This document shows, one piece after another, positions 63,092-64,000 of a stretch of 64,000 bases of DNA. Source of the DNA: Caulobacter radicis. GTDB taxonomy: Bacteria > Pseudomonadota > Alphaproteobacteria > Caulobacterales > Caulobacteraceae. The DNA lies in contig NZ_QDKO01000009.1 of NCBI RefSeq assembly GCF_003094615.1, positions 186,001 through 250,000 of the forward strand, written 5' to 3'. Made by a program: the position numbers and the translations under genes. Under the pieces are notes generated by a model. The model worked only from the letters and a program-made list of their open reading frames with translations, searched no databases and had not been told where the DNA came from. Every line of letters starts with the position of its first letter. The stretch's first letter is position 1.

Positions 63092-64000
63092 TCAGCAGTC
63101 CAGAAGCGCCGTGATCGCGCACTCCACGCCCTCGGGCTTGAAGTCGATGCGCGCTTCGCCCGACAGTTCCTGGGCCAGGCCCCGCTCGATCAGGCGCGAG
63201 CCGAAGCCGCGGCGGGTGGGGGCGACCACCGGCGGGCCGCCGCTTTCGCGCCAGCGCAGGGAAAGCCGCGGCACGCCGCTGTAGTCGACGCCCCAACTGA
63301 TCGTCACCTGGCCGCCCAGGCGCGACAGGGCGCCGTACTTCACAGCATTGGTGGCCAGTTCGTGCAGCGCCATCGACAGCGACAGGGCCGGGCGCGGCGA
63401 CAGCCGCACCGACGGACCATCGAGCACGAAGCGGCCCTCGCCGCCGTGCAGCGCGACCAGGCGGTCGACCACGTCCAGCAGGTCGGCGCCCTCCCAGTTC
63501 TCGCGGGTCAGCACGTCGTGAGCTTCGGACAGGGCGATGATGCGGGCGGTGAAAGCCTCCTGCGCGGCCGGCAGCGAGCGGGCGGCGTGGAAGGTCTGGC
63601 CGGCGATGGCCTGGATCGTGGCCAGCGAGTTCTTGACCCTGTGATTCAGCTCGTTGACCAGCAGCCGCAGGTGCAGCTCGGCGCGCTTGCGGTCGGTGAT
63701 GTTGACGGTGGTGCCGATCATCCGGATCGGCTTGCCCTCGGTATCGAAGAAGGCCTTGCCCTTGGCCGACAGCCAGCGCTCGACCCCGTCCTCGCGGCCA
63801 ATGACGCGGAACTCGACGTCGTAGTCGGCGCGGATGCGGCCATCCAGCGTGCGGCGCAGCGCCTCGCGCACCGCGTCGCGATCGGATGGGTGAAGGTTGG
63901 TGTAGAAGTCGTCGCGCACGACGGGCGTGCCCGGAGCGACGCCGAACATGGCGTAGCATCGGTCCGACCAGGTCAGCACGTCGTTCCGGATGTCGAGGTC
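63092..64000 (-). CDS. HWE-type sensor histidine kinase, 5' end outside window
   Basis: The visible 300 or so residues are a PAS-3-like domain (WSDRCYAMFGVAPGT onward, with PAC end TTVNITDRKRAEL) followed by the HWE kinase core. The phosphoacceptor His lies in NELNHRVKNSL, then MALHELATNAVKYGAL, then the W-x-E motif in LRWRESGGP and RRGFGSRLIERGL. It is much like the kinase at 25375-26997, but no receiver gene is adjacent here. The reading frame is open to the window edge (DLDIRND), so the true start and any further sensor domain lie beyond it. Confidence 0.9.
   Translation of the reverse strand, partial: DLDIRNDVLTWSDRCYAMFGVAPGTPVVRDDFYTNLHPSDRDAVREALRRTLDGRIRADYDVEFRVIGREDGVERWLSAKGKAFFDTEGKPIRMIGTTVNITDRKRAELHLRLLVNELNHRVKNSLATIQAIAGQTFHAARSLPAAQEAFTARIIALSEAHDVLTRENWEGADLLDVVDRLVALHGGEGRFVLDGPSVRLSPRPALSLSMALHELATNAVKYGALSRLGGQVTISWGVDYSGVPRLSLRWRESGGPPVVAPTRRGFGSRLIERGLAQELSGEARIDFKPEGVECAITALLDC

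Overview
The window comes from a high-GC alphaproteobacterium and looks like Caulobacter or a close relative. The reasons are the many TonB-dependent receptors, the CdnL/7Fe-ferredoxin pair, the SUV3-like helicase overlapping an S4-domain protein, the argJ-parvulin-secA neighbourhood, HWE-type histidine kinases with a perfect alphaproteobacterial EcfG/SigT promoter motif, and families of long intergenic palindromes. This is inferred from gene content only. Coding density is high, frequent ATGA or GTGA stop/start overlaps mark coupled gene pairs, and about fifty protein genes are supported. I see no rRNA, tRNA, CRISPR array, prophage or transposase.

Layout. 0-4.4 kb: a Fur-type ferric siderophore receptor with a PepSY membrane protein, then a DUF1801 protein. 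4.4-7.8 kb: an AraC regulator converging on an orphan protein with a leukocidin-like pattern, then cdnL and fdxA. 8-11.6 kb: a PAS-GGDEF-EAL enzyme and two orphan proteins, one from an AT-richer patch. 11.6-16.9 kb: S4 protein and SUV3-like helicase, divergent from an MHYT hybrid kinase. 17-25 kb: a periplasmic amidohydrolase divergent from ogt, then an S9-family protein that appears to have lost its catalytic triad, divergent from a large TonB receptor. 25-29 kb: a single-domain response regulator plus HWE kinase behind an EcfG-type promoter, then aroB and aroK. 29-33 kb: an OprB-like porin and a PQQ membrane glucose dehydrogenase in one coupled unit. 33-37.3 kb: an exported protein coupled to xerD, a purple-acid-phosphatase-like enzyme and a small PhnA-type protein.

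37.3-47.3 kb: a MASE1 hybrid kinase, a PadR regulator with a membrane protein, a VOC protein, a macro-domain-like orphan behind a LysR gene that diverges from an aldo/keto reductase, an MscS channel, a CoA-ester lyase and a small membrane protein. 47.4-50 kb: NadM-Nudix plus NadV, a two-step nicotinamide-to-NAD salvage unit behind a strong promoter. 50-54.1 kb: a DJ-1/PfpI protein, two small proteins, argJ and a parvulin lipoprotein. 54.5-59.4 kb: secA, small proteins, an AhpD-like protein and accA. 59.7-64 kb: a small orphan, OsmC, an ABC exporter pair and a second HWE kinase cut by the window edge.

The points most worth following are the catalytically dead S9 protein beside a TonB receptor, the EcfG-type promoter in front of the HWE kinase/receiver pair, the leukocidin-like orphan, the macro-domain-like orphan, and at least six families of intergenic inverted repeats. 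One of these is present as two 136-bp copies and a deletion derivative. Nothing here amounts to a clearly new multi-gene system.
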